Shown here in pieces: positions 11,701 to 22,988 of a stretch of 64,000 nucleotides of DNA; position 1 is the stretch's first letter, and each line of letters starts with the position of its first letter. Both the position numbers and the translations under genes were made by a program. A model generated the notes under the pieces. It did not search any database. It was given only the letters and a program-made list of their open reading frames with translations, and was not told where the DNA came from. The DNA lies in NCBI GenBank assembly GCA_029448655.1, contig JACCLO010000001.1:4216001-4280000 (forward strand), read 5' to 3'. Source of the stretch: Wolfiporia cocos. Its lineage: Eukaryota > Basidiomycota > Agaricomycetes > Polyporales > Phaeolaceae.

Positions 11701-12684
11701 GTTCTGTGAGACAACGCCCGCTTCTTCCGTTAATACTCCTTGCAGGGTAGTAAGCTGACTACGAAAGATGAGAAACACAATCTTCGAGCCTATTGCATGA
11801 TACCATCCCACGTGAACACAGCATTAACAGTATGTTATTATGCAAGACATTCGATACGCAGATGGGCATACACGCAAGCGGCAAATAAAGGGACATCTAT
11901 GAGCACGACGCAAGTATAAGCCAGGTATAATACGCACCGAGAGGACGTATATGGTGTACGCGGGCATGAAATGTAACATGTTCGCCCTCTGACGCACTCT
12001 CAACGGATATCAGAGACGACAGGTGAAGTTCTGCAAGCGAAAGGCTAAAGTTTAGCTGTAATTCTATGCTGTTCCCTGGAATTCTGCTACCAACCCGACG
12101 AGCTTTGTGACATATTGAGAGGCAGATCGCCATAGTTATCACGTAATGGATCCTAGTGGATACATACGTGGTTAGTACTAGTTGTTCGCAGCGGCTGAGC
12201 ACATAGTTTTCAGGCGGAATGAAAGAGATAAGAGAATATCCGCACTTGGCGCATGATAATGGAATCACCGTACCTCATCGTGTAATCTCTTCTGTCTCTC
12301 TCGCCGTTCCGACGTCTCCTGCTCGTCCTTCAGTTCGCGTTCGCGATGGCGCTCAGCCTTCTGCTCGGTGAACGAGAGTTTCCTCGATCGGCTCTGCTCA
12401 GTAGAAGGACTACCAATCGAGGGTCGCTCGGACTGGTGTAATTGTCGCGCTACTTGCTCCTGTTGATATTGCGCCGCAGTGGGCCCCTCGGCGTTAGTTA
12501 TGTCGACCTGCGCATGCGCTGGACCACCAACGGGATCGTGTTCTTTCGGCTTCCCATTCAAAAGAGGATGCTGATGCTCTATCCTGTTGGCTGACACAGT
12601 CGACGATGCCGGAGACTTGCTCTGCGACGACATGGATGTTCGTGCCCGAGAAATGGCCTTTTTGATGCTCGACATGACGGGCAT
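8731..12684 (-). CDS. erdS: Ergosteryl-aspartate synthase: AspRS fused to a DUF2156 transferase (ErdS-like)
   Basis: Fifteen exons (12684-12274, 12152-12095, 12030-11938, 11789-11569, 11504-11424, 11370-11305, 11246-11000, 10940-10780, 10685-10466, 10401-10346, 10292-10128, 10067-9840, 9776-9225, 9173-8862, 8811-8731) give 983 residues. Residues 1-137 are a charged, low-complexity extension. An OB-fold (about 180-290) and a class II AspRS core follow: [19 protein letters not shown] (motif 1), [17 protein letters not shown] (motif 2) and [10 protein letters not shown] (motif 3). From about residue 675 comes a DUF2156/LPG-synthase C domain ([46 protein letters not shown]). In Aspergillus fumigatus the same fusion charges tRNA-Asp and moves the aspartate onto ergosterol in membranes. 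All tRNA synthetase motifs are kept, so both steps look possible. A second in-frame ATG at 12675 could be the start. Confidence 0.9.
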
Positions 12685-13556
12685 TCAGGCGGGGGAGTTG
12701 GTCGCTAATGTCCAGGTCGTGAAAGAGATATTGTAGGCGTGGTTGGGCGTGCTGCATTTCTATGAACCGTGTTCCACTCAGCTTGGCGGACGTCATCATG
12801 GAGAGCCACTGCGTCGCGTCATTGCAATCAATAAGCTCACGTGATTGTCCCGATGTGGCAACTCGCCTTCCTTTTCAAACGAGATGGGCTCTATTGTGTA
12901 TGCATCAAACTACTGTTCTCGACCACTAACTCTGCTCTCGCTACTCGCCGTCCAGCCTACAGTGTGGAGGAGCTGGCGTACGGCATCCGCTGCGCCGGCG
13001 TCATCAACGCTCCACGCAACCTTTAGACATTGTCTGGGCTATGACGACGTCCACTCCCGGGCTCTATCGTGCATCATGAGTTCCCAAAACCATGAGAAAT
13101 GACGTTCAGTAAGCGAGCATTGGCCTTGCGTATAACCGACGCGGTGTCTTGCGACTTTCCGATCAATCGGATTGGAGTTATGGCAAGTCTCCAGATATTA
13201 GCTCGCAGAGGCATTGCGGACTCACAAACCAGTTACTAATGACAATTCATTAGGGCATCTGGTTGCACACAGTCACCTGGATTAACAGAGCACAACACAT
13301 TCATCTCCGCGCGGCTTTCGCGCTAACAGCATAGGTAGCAATGCTGAGGATATTCTACAGTCACAACGAATTTGAATCGGGAACAAATTGATACGGAATC
13401 TGCTGTTTTATAGATGGGGAGAGGTGCTCAAAAGATTTGCGATGTGCTGTACAATAATCGCTGACTTCACGATTCTCAAATCAAAGTGCGACCACAACCA
13501 CTTGAAAGACCCGCAAATGTATAGTAGGGGCACCTCCCAACAGGCAGACGACGTGA
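12685..13556. other. Intergenic, nothing recognised
   Basis: This is the promoter side of the ErdS-like gene and the 3' flank of the WD40 gene. A 61-codon plus-strand frame at 12841-13026 has no motif and no convincing splice partner. Confidence 0.4.
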
Positions 13557-16077
13557 TCATGCTGCTGAGGGTACAGCACCAGCAGCAATAAAGCGCCTCA
13601 AGTCCCAGATGCGAATCGAATTGTCGTCCGAAGATGACACGATCGAGTTCCCATCCGGCGAGAACTTGATATAACCAACCTTGTCCGTGTGCCCTTCCAG
13701 AGTCGCCAACGGCTGGTCAGAGCGCGAGCTCCATACGCGCAGTGCATTGTCTCCGGCGCTGGTACAGATGCGCTCGCCGTCTGGAGAGAACGCCGCCGCG
13801 TTCACAAGCGCATCGCCACCCTCCAGCGACAGGAGCTTCTCACCACTGAAGGAGTGGCACACGCTCACTGTTCCATCGCTCGCTGCGCTGAGCACGCGCT
13901 GGGTATCCGGTGCGAACACCGCGGACCATACAGAGCCTGCATGCTCGCGCAGCGTCATCAGCTCTTCGCCAGACTCCGCCATCCAAATCCGTGCCGTGCC
14001 GTCATCGGAGCCGGTTATAATACGCCGACTGTCAGGTGAGAACGCCAGCGAGTAGATGATGCCAGTGTGGCCGTCCAGTATGGATACGAGCTCGCCGTCC
14101 GCAACTTTCCATACTCGCGCGGAGTAGTCAGCGCCCGCGGACGCGAGCAGCTGACTGTCGGGGGAGTATGCGACAAGTACCACGATAGTATTGTGATCAT
14201 CTCTTGAGGACAATTGTGTGCCTGTCGCGGCATCCCATATCCTGACGGTGAAGTCGACGGATGCAGTGGCAATGGTTCGACCATCCGGTGCCCATGCAAC
14301 CGAGTAAACAAATCCGGTATGGCCGGTGAGCGTAGCACGCTTCGATCCTGCTTCGATATTCCAGATGATGGCAGTTTCATCACGAGAACCGGAGACTATC
14401 TCCCGGCCATCGGGGGAGAATGCCAGGGAGCAGATTGATTCTTCGTGCTCCGTGAACCTGTGCACTTCGTTTCCAGATTGCGCTTCCCAGATAATGACTT
14501 CGGATTCTTCAGTGCCGCCAGCCACGTAGCGGCCATCTGGGGAATATACTAATGCGCAGATTCCACCGCCTTGATCTTCCAGGATTATCACGCCATTATC
14601 CGTACGTTTACCCTTGGCTTGGGATTCTATGTTGTCATCGTTTGTGTGACTGCCTTCGCTGGTAGCAGTCTCTGCACTCCCTTGTGCAGCACCAGCATGT
14701 TCTTCCGTGTGATCATCTTCGTGTAAAAGCATGCCGACTGCAACAAGCTTCATGATAAATGTAGACTGAACAATATATAACTCACGAGAATCCTCGTTAA
14801 CCTCAATATGTGGGCGTATCTCCTCCAAAAAGTGAGGTATATCGATGGGGGTGGGAATTTCTCGTCCGTATTGCTATCAAGGCACCGTGTTAGGTGCCCG
14901 GACAAGTCATATGAGGAAGCGCCTCACCCTACATAATTTGACAAGGTCCTCATCAGTGGCAATAGCCATATTCGCTACTGAATTCTGATCTGGGATCAGC
15001 ATACGTGACTGGTAGGGGCCATTAATCTTGCATACACTCAAAATGTAATCCAAAACAAAATCAGCGGGGTCGTTCGCCTTGATGAAATGTGAATAGGTCA
15101 ATAGCATGCCACTGCATAATATTGCACACCTTCTCTCGGGCAGGCACTTGTTCAAAATGATATGACCCCGATCCATGCGTGCCCGCCTGGCTACCGCCAG
15201 GTTCTGGGCTGTCTCGCCCTGGGGTTGGGTCACGTGGTTCTGCTGCTGCTCTCATCACGGGCCAGAAACCCAGTCGTACTTTCATCTTGTAATAATGAAG
15301 AAATACACATTGGTCTGGGTGGTCCTGATTGATGTTGCCCTGGGGACCCCAGTTAAGCTCGGGTGACCTCTCTGTATCTCTTCCATAATCAATGTCAACC
15401 TTGGCTTGAGCAGCCGAGCCAAGGTCTCCAGAGATCGACAATCTTCCCGACTGCCCTTCATACATCCAAGCTGTCACATACCACGACCTCGCCTTGACGA
15501 ATCCTCGAACAAAGTAGATGTCTTCCTGGCTGAGATTAACATCTTTCTGTTCAGCAAATTCAAGCCATTTGTGGAGGTTTTCCTTCATGTAATTAGACAT
15601 CCTACGGCTGTGATGTAAAGCAGTGCGATAAGCGGCCTCTTTGATGACGAGAGCTGCGCCTTGTTTGTCAGTACATTGATAGTGAAATCCCCCGCTTGCA
15701 CCATGCCTGTAAAAATTGTGTAACAGCTAAATATCCTCAAACCAAATGCCAACTCACCCGCCAACATGCGCACTCGCTTGGAGCCGAGTCACGGTCTTAC
15801 TATGATAGACACCCGCTGGAATATGCCCGGTGGCGGGTCTCCATTGCGGCGTTGGAAATCGTTTGTGGCCATCGGGGACGCCTTCTCTGTTACGCTCATG
15901 CTCTGGGTCCTCCACAGCATTGAACAGAGGGTAAAAGGCGCCAAAATTATCAATCCATCCGACATCACCAATGGCTACTTCGTGATACTTAGGCTCTGGG
16001 TCCCACAGAGGGTATCCATGTCCCAGAGAAAATAGTTGATCAGCATATACCTTTGCAGCGGATCGTACAGAGCTCAT
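13557..16077 (-). CDS. WD40-repeat protein with basidiomycete-specific N-terminal domain
   Basis: Five exons (16077-15758, 15706-15130, 15077-14928, 14873-14786, 14737-13557) give 771 residues. Residues 1-300 form a domain common in Agaricomycetes and of unknown function; its marks are LGHGYPLWDPEP, VAIGDVGWID, GHGASGGFHYQCTDKQGAAL and EDIYFVRGFVKARSWYVTAW. A linker rich in Pro, Gly and Ser follows, then VPAREKANDPADFVLDYIL and an acidic stretch. The C-terminal half holds eight WD40 repeats, enough for one propeller. Repeat 6 is degenerate (SVCHSF in place of the usual IWD-like end). WD40 propellers bind proteins; the partner is unknown. An in-frame ATG 21 nt upstream is an alternative start. 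Confidence 0.85.
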
Positions 16078-16593
16078 GAGTGTTATGGGCCACCACAAAG
16101 CGCTCGATATCGATGAGCTGTGACGGCGTCTTGATCTGATCGATGATTGCAGTGATCGTGCATTTTGATCAGCTTAGACCTCGACAGAGCCTAGAAGATT
16201 GATTCTGAACAGCCAACGGTTCAATGCCTCAACGTTCATCTATCCATGATATCAGACTCAAAGCCGGATTTGCGTCAGCAATGCCGCCTTGTTAAGAATA
16301 TATATAGCGCGTGAATGTAAGTGAACGACGCTGTGGCAGCTGCAAACGGTTTTTTTAAACTGAACATCCTCTGATAGGCGGTGAATGGATCCTGACTATG
16401 CACTATCTCACAGGAGTTGTTTCTGCTATGAGCCAGCCTGCGATCATGAATGCGGTGGTATTTTTTCTGGCTATCTCCTTGCGAACGTGATCCACATGGT
16501 GAATGATCATGCATAGCAAATGAATCTGGACCACTGCCACCTGAAACTGTCCGATTTCAAACATCGTGTCAGTTCAATATGCGGATGCGGTAT
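16078..16593. other. Intergenic, nothing recognised
   Basis: This lies between the start of the WD40 gene and the stop of sedolisin 1. No exon or repeat is supported. Confidence 0.4.
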
Positions 16594-18680
16594 CTACAGC
16601 CCTGCAGCCACACGCAAGAGCTCATAGTTAGGGGTTCCAAGCCCGGTTACCTGCAATTACGAGAAATTGAGCATCACTACAGCTCCATCGTCAAATAACA
16701 TACCGGATCCCAGCCTACAATGGCTTGGAAACCAGTGGTGTTGCATCCTGGGTTATTTCCACTGGTGATGTCGTTAAACGCTGCTGCTGCTATGGAGTAT
16801 AGCCAGGGATTCAAGAACCCCAACGGCGGCTTGCCCACGGACGCGAGCTCATCGTTCAAAAGAGAGATAACCGAAGCGAAAGTCGGGCTTGAGCAGCTGG
16901 TACCATCCACAAGCTCAGTTTGTTGATCCGCGACGATTGCGAAGTTGATGCCTTGAGTTGCTACGTCGGGATATGCGCGTCCGGAGGCGTTGTATAGGCC
17001 TTCGTAAGTATCCCCAAGGTACGCAAGGTACGCAATGACCGCCGCTTCTTGATACGCCGGCCTACTCCAGTAATTCGAGAAACCTCCTGCCGAGAACCAC
17101 GCGCCAACCTCAGGACCGAACCCGGTCGTCGATCCTACATTGGTCATACTGAGACAAACGATGTACACATGAGCGCTACATTGCAGATGACAGGACACTT
17201 ACTATGGGCAGCCATCGGGGAATGCAACAACAAAATCGGTGCAGCCGGTAGCTTGCCAACCTCCAGAAACTCCGCCATCGCCAGACGCGAAGAGAATTGA
17301 CACACCCCTTGCACCGAGCTGAGCATATGCGTTGCAGAGATTACTACAAATAGTGAGGAAGTCCCTTGCTGACCATTGTATCAATGATGGACGCTTACTA
17401 GGCAAGATCGATTGGTACTTGATCTTCGTTTGGCCCGTAGCTGGTCGTCCACACTTGTGGAGGAGAGTCTTCATTTAAAAGTAGCTCCGTCATGTCAAGA
17501 AATCCACCAAGGTCACCGTCGTGGTTGTCATCTCCGGCCGAGATGAAGATGACTGGAACGTCTGTAGCGAGACCCACAGTATATTGTATGTCGAGGTTCT
17601 GGTATTGATGTCAGAATCATGACCGGTGGTTTTACTTACGTTGATTTGACCAACCGCTTCGACACCTGCATCCGCCTCAGTCTGGTTATTCGTTCCTCCG
17701 TCAAGTGTTTGTAAAGAGAAAGTCGTGTTGTAGGACATATCCGGACGGTATGTCTTCAGGAAGGTCTTCCAGGTTGAACTCAATATCAGTAAATGAAGCA
17801 ACGCTGCTTGAGGGCGCCCGCTTACCTGCAGGTCAGCCGTATTCGCCCATTGGTCATCATAGCCGGCTACTCCGAGTCTGTTCGAGCTTTGTGTGGCGGG
17901 AGTCGTTGGAATACCGTAAATGGCCTGCAGGCATGATGGCGTTATCGCATTCGCGCAGGAAGGATCAATCGCTCCGGACTCGGCTCGAGGGACACGCTGA
18001 GAGAGAGGTGCGCCCGCTGGCGAATTGGGACTCCTCGGCTTGTACGTAGGGAATCTGGACACTCAAGCTTTTAGTAGGGCAATACACTACTATCGTTGAT
18101 GAGCTGACGTGGTTGTAGGATATACTACTGTGATATGGCCTTGGAGTTCCTCTGGAACCGAATATGACAGCGTCCGAATGGTTTGTTTACCGGTGGTATC
18201 ATGAACAAATACGCTATAGTCGGCATCGAATAGCTCATTTGCCTGGCTAACAGATATGATGAAACCGAACCAGTCGCCTGCGGGAGTGAGGGCAGTGGCA
18301 TTAACGCCACTCGCTTCAAGCCACTCTGTCACAGCAGCCCGCGTCTCTGACGTGGGAGCGACGAATTGTGCAGCCTTATTGACCTCAGATCAGGATCTAT
18401 TGCCCCATGATCTGACCTTGCATACCTCCTCCTTAGTGAGATGCTGGCCATAGTTCGTACTTGAAGGGGTGCTGACATCGTATAACGCCTCCTCAAGCCC
18501 TGTTGGATTGCTTTGCGCCAGTGCGATGCGTAAGCTGATCTGTGTGTCGGATGAAGCCGCTCCAAGGAGAGTGTAGGAAGATGGAGGGCTATCCCTGCGC
18601 CCAAGCACCCGCATACTCCGAGGCGCCAACTTTCCCAGAGCTACAGATACTAAAAGCACGACAACTAGCGATAACTTCAT
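16594..18680 (-). CDS. Secreted sedolisin (S53 tripeptidyl-peptidase type), tandem copy 1
   Basis: Eight exons (18680-18426, 18383-18109, 18054-17826, 17765-17655, 17598-17399, 17343-17203, 17148-16704, 16650-16594) give 570 residues. It has a signal peptide (MKLSLVVVLLVSVALG), a pro-kumamolisin propeptide (YDVSTPSSTNYGQHLTKEE) and a mature S53 domain starting near PRAESGAIDPSC. The catalytic Glu and Asp are in GVEANLDIQY, which is rebuilt across an intron. The oxyanion Asp is in FASGDGGVSG and the nucleophile Ser in VDGTSCSSP. The C-terminal calcium-site region is DITSGNNPGCN to VGWDP. These are acid peptidases that release tripeptides from protein outside the cell, usually in nitrogen acquisition. 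The second intron uses donor GTCAGC. Confidence 0.92.
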
Positions 18681-18750
18681 CTCCAGGTTACACGCAGAGG
18701 GGCTTGCAGCCTGGCAGGGGTGCGTTCACTGCATGGAACACTGGGCATGC

Positions 18751-18760
18751 ATTATATATA
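18751..18760 (-). promoter_or_regulatory. TATA box of sedolisin copy 1
   Basis: ATTATATATA lies about 75 nt upstream of the ATG. The paralogue has ATTATATAGC at the same distance (21701-21710), so both genes keep a TATA-type promoter, often seen in strongly induced secreted enzymes. Confidence 0.5.
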
Positions 18761-19376
18761 GGGATGATAGGCCCGGGAGTTCACTGAGGATCGGCCACCG
18801 CGTGTGTCAGGCACCCTTATATTGCAATCTTCCGTGAACGAAATGACCATGAGTTGCACGGAACGCCCATGGGCGAGCTGCAAGGGAATCTCGGCCGGAG
18901 TAACGCAACTCGTTTGCCTCGTCACAATTATAGAAGCTCACCGCATGGTCTTTGGCAGGCAGTGCACCGTGGGTCCCCAAGTACATGTGACATTGTTATG
19001 GAATATGCTATCTGTTGTATTGATCATGATGTGTCGTGAACAGCCAATGCCTCTGGATGTGCTCGCAAGACACGTAATTATTGCAGAGATAACCTATTCA
19101 CACATCGCTCTTGCAGCTCCATTATATCTGCACGCGCGATGGTGCAGCGGCGCGGCTGTCCGGCTTTGATTCGACAATGAGAATGCCATGAATGCTTGAA
19201 TGCCACAGGTCAGCTAGAGAGATACTTTGTAGGAAGCTGAGAGCTTCTACAAAGTGGTCGTTGACATTCGCAATGGACTATATTTAGGGCCAGATCTCGT
19301 TGGACTCTTCAGCAGAAGTTGCCCTACTTGCCATTTGCCCATAGAGCGAGGCCATTATGATGTGGCGATCGCGTAC

Positions 19377-19408
19377 ATTTGTATATTCCCTGATTTGTAT
19401 ATTCCCTG
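19377..19408. repeat. Perfect 16-bp tandem duplication
   Basis: The unit ATTTGTATATTCCCTG occurs twice with no spacer, in the 3' flank of sedolisin copy 2. Confidence 0.8.
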
Positions 19409-19507
19409 ATGACATCCGGTCTATCATACAGTACACCTCTTTGCCCACCAACGGCATCATGCTTGAGCTTCTCGCCTACCACAGGTTGCATGCGTTGCTT
19501 GCCATGC

Positions 19508-21620
19508 CTAAAGTCCGGCTGCAGTCCTCAGAGCGTCGAAGTTCGGCGTCCCGAGGCCGGTAACCTGTATGCCTTCGCATCAGCTCGCCAAGTACCGCTA
19601 CCATGCACTATCTCAAGCATGACTCACCGGGTCCCAGCCGGTCGTCGCAGTGAAGCCATTCGTGTTGCATCCTGGGTTATCTCCAGACGTGATGTCGGTC
19701 AACGCCGACGCCGCGGTCGAGTACAGCCACGGGTTCAGGAATCCGAGCGGGGACTTGCCCGCGGCGAGGAGCTCGTCGTTGAGCAGCGCGATCACTGACG
19801 CAAACGTGGGACTTGCGCAGCTCGTGCCGCTTACGGTCTCCACAGATCCTTCGTATACAATATCGAAGTTCTCTGCTTGCGCCGCGACGTCTGGAAAGCC
19901 ACGTCCCGACTTGTTCCACCGCCCCTCGTACGTGTTGCCAAAATACGATATGTATGACGCGACGTCGGAGGCTTGGTAAGAGGGCGTGCCCCAGTAGTTC
20001 GAGAAGCCACCTCCGGAGAAGTATACACCCGTCTCCGGGTTGACTCCGGTTGTGCCGCCAACGGATGTGATGCTATTCAGATGGAATCAGTGAAAGGATC
20101 GCTGCAGAAATTTGCTTGAAGCTAACTAAGGGCAACCGGAAGGGAATTCTGGCACGAAGTCGTAGCAGCTCTCACTCTGCACACCCGAGACGCCGCCATC
20201 GCCAGATGCGAATAGCAGAGATACACCACGGGCACCAAGCTGTGCGTACGCATTGCATAGATTGCTGGGCCCCCAACGTCAGCATTTGTCAGAATTTCAA
20301 ATTAGTCGCTTACTATGCCAAATCCTCGGGGATATCTGGTTCATAATCACCATAGCTTGTCGTCAGTGTCTGCGGGGGAGAGTCTTGATCGAGCAAGTAG
20401 TTGATCTGATCCAGGAATCCATCGAGGTCTCCATCCGAATTATCTTCACCAACGGATATGAAAACCACCGGCACTCCGGTTGCTATACCCACTGTGTACT
20501 GAATGTCCAGATCCTGGTAAAACACGTTCAGGATGAGAGACAACATGTGATGAGTGCCATTCTCACAGCTTCAACCCCCGCGTCATCGCGATCTTGACTG
20601 TTGGAGCCGCCGTCGAGTGTTTCCAGGGAGAAGCTCGTGGTATTAGAGACATCAGGACGGAACTCCTGCAGAAATTGCTGCACCGTGATCGATGTTGAGA
20701 ATTTGTGCATAAAGGTCATGAAGATGAAGGCGGAATCACCTCCAAATCTGCCTTGTTCGCATATTGATCGTCGTATCCACTCACTCCAAGCTTGTTCGAC
20801 GAATCAGTGGCAGCAGTGGTCGGGATCCCATAGAGAGATTGTAGACAAGAGGGCGTGATTGTGTCTGCACAAGATGAGGCAACGTCATCACTACGACTTC
20901 TAATATCCTCGCTGCGACGGGCTTTCACAGAAGAAAACACAGGTTTGAGCAAACCGGTCTTCGGGAAGCTATAGAATCAAAAGTCAACAGGTCATCAACG
21001 AGGGCGGCATATGAATCGGGCATAAGTGTACACACGTCACTGTGGGGTAAACGACAGTGAGATGTCCTTCGAGTTGCGCAGGAATTGAGTATGTAAGAGT
21101 CCGAATTGTCTGCTTCCCGGTGCTCTCCGCTGTGTAGACATTAAAATCGGCGTTGAACAGCTCGTTCGCTTGCGCAACAGTGACCTTGAACCCAAGCCAG
21201 TCACCGGCAGGAGTGAGGGACGTGGTGTTAAGATCATTCTCTGCAAGCCAACCATTGACAACAGAGACAGTCTCAGTGGAGGGGACTATGAATTGTGCTG
21301 CCTTTGAGCAAAGATCAGCAACCGTGCATGGTCATCGAGAGATATGACGTCTCACTCACCTCCTCCTTGGTGAGGTATTGTCCATAGTTGGGGCTACTCG
21401 GCGTGCTCACGTCGTAGAGGGCCTCCTCAAGTCCAGCAGGGTTGCTCTGTGCGAGCGCAATGCGGAGATTGAGCACCGAGTCCGGAGACGCAGCCCCCTT
21501 GAGTGTAAAGCCGGTTGGTGTACTATCACGTCTCCCGAGGACACGCATGTTGCGTGCCGTGGGCTTGCACACGGCAAGGGAGGCGAGTGAAATGATCGCG
21601 AGGCCGCTCAAAGCACGCAT
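19508..21620 (-). CDS. Secreted sedolisin (S53 tripeptidyl-peptidase type), tandem copy 2
   Basis: Eight exons (21620-21360, 21301-21036, 20968-20740, 20677-20567, 20513-20314, 20264-20127, 20072-19628, 19564-19508) give 568 residues. Five of the eight exon lengths (229, 111, 200, 445, 57) equal those of copy 1. It has a signal peptide (MRALSGLAIISLASLAV), the propeptide block YDVSTPSSPNYGQYLTKEE, catalytic Glu and Asp in GVEADLDIQY, the oxyanion Asp in FASGDGGVSG, and Ser in SGTSCASPTF. NWGTP-like and DITSGDNPGCN segments match S53 enzymes. All catalytic residues are kept, so this should be an active acid peptidase. Its substrate-facing region differs from copy 1 (GVQSESCYDF against GGWQATGCTDF). 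It has its own TATA box 80 nt upstream. Confidence 0.92.
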
Positions 21621-22988
21621 GGCGTCAGTTGCCGAACGAGGAGGAGTGCCACACACGAGTGAGGAAGCTCTCTGAGAACTGTGAATGTGCCCACCGCTAC
21701 ATTATATAGCTGCATGGCACCGAAAAAACCGCACAGGATGATGAATGCAGTCACACGAGATAGGTCGAGCAAGGTGCTTACGGCCGATAAGCTAGAGCAC
21801 GCATGCTGCACGGACGGCCAACAGATCGCAATCTTCCGCAAGAGCAATTCCGTGCTTCTTCGTCGAGACTCGTACCGTTTTCGGTGGGAAGTAGAAGACG
21901 CACTCGCGGATTCTGCCGCTGCCGCGGCTGGGCATCTCCCGCGGAGGATACGATAACGGACAGCGTGTGGCGGCCCGGTTTATGGCTGAATAATTCATAG
22001 CCGTGAGGTCAATGGAAGTGACCGGAGCGCAAGTCTGGGTTTGATAATACCATCTGACGGACCATCCAAGTTGCGTGCGTGACTGTTACAGTAAGTGCAG
22101 TCGCCAATCTACTTCTGCGCCGCAATGCATCTCTGCAGTGTCCTCCACGGGCGACATGATCCGCGCTGAGATGGAAGAAGAGGTCATGCGCGCATGGCTG
22201 CGATATGTCCATGCGGACGTCCCTCTCAATCATGAGGTGTTATGACGATCTTCATAGACCACTGGCAATGTAGTCTCCATTTGCATGTACCGGACGTTGT
22301 GGTAGGTCGCCAGTGATACATCCAACCCCGAAGGAACAAGACCGACATCGCAGACGCGCCCTCATGATGCAATTGGGAACTGGATGTTGTAGCAACCCGC
22401 AAGTTTTGAACAGGTCCTCATTAGAAAGCTGGCCGATTCCGGTCTAGCAGACAATCAAAGGTCTGGTGAAATCCTCTCCAAACCTACAGATCCCGTCATC
22501 GGATGGTGGTCACATCGTCAAACGGAAAGACCATCAGGGTATTATGCACCCGCAATGCTCACCAGGCAAACGCAAGCCCCGGAACGTGGAAGCATGATAT
22601 TGTTGCCGCGAATGCATGTTCATTCATACCTGACCCGATGGTAGCCGAATGAAAATCAGAATGAGCCAGTTTAGCATGCCTGAGGAGGTCGAACCATAAG
22701 AGCTGTGTGCATCCTAGCCGCAGATTAGCATCCATGTAAAGGTTAAAGACAGCAAGCCACAAAAGCAATCCAATCTCGCAATCTCGAGTGTACAATGAGG
22801 TCTAATCATGTGATTAGTCCTCGTTCAATGTGGCAAAATTGGGCGGGCGCTTCTGAACATCCAGACTCGCAACTCGCACTCGCACCTGCGATATTATTCT
22901 TATTATTTGGCCTCATTAAAGTGCTGGTGCTGCGGATCCACATCGTTACACTGCTCTAGCTAGTCTTAGTCGGCTGTACATATGAGCC
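21621..22988. other. Divergent promoter region, nothing coding recognised
   Basis: This 1.4-kb stretch lies between the start of sedolisin copy 2 and the start of the Mtf2-like gene. A TATA box (ATTATATAGC, 21701-21710) serves the sedolisin. I found no exon with support. Confidence 0.45.

Larger units (their letters stand above)
18681..19507. other. Intergenic between the sedolisins, with promoter of copy 1
   Basis: A TATA box and two short perfect repeats lie here. The plus-strand frame at 18804-19169 shows no coding features. Confidence 0.45.

Noticed and set aside
12841..13102. Two overlapping plus-strand frames upstream of the ErdS-like gene
   Set aside because: No motif, no workable splice partner, and the two frames compete; more likely promoter sequence.
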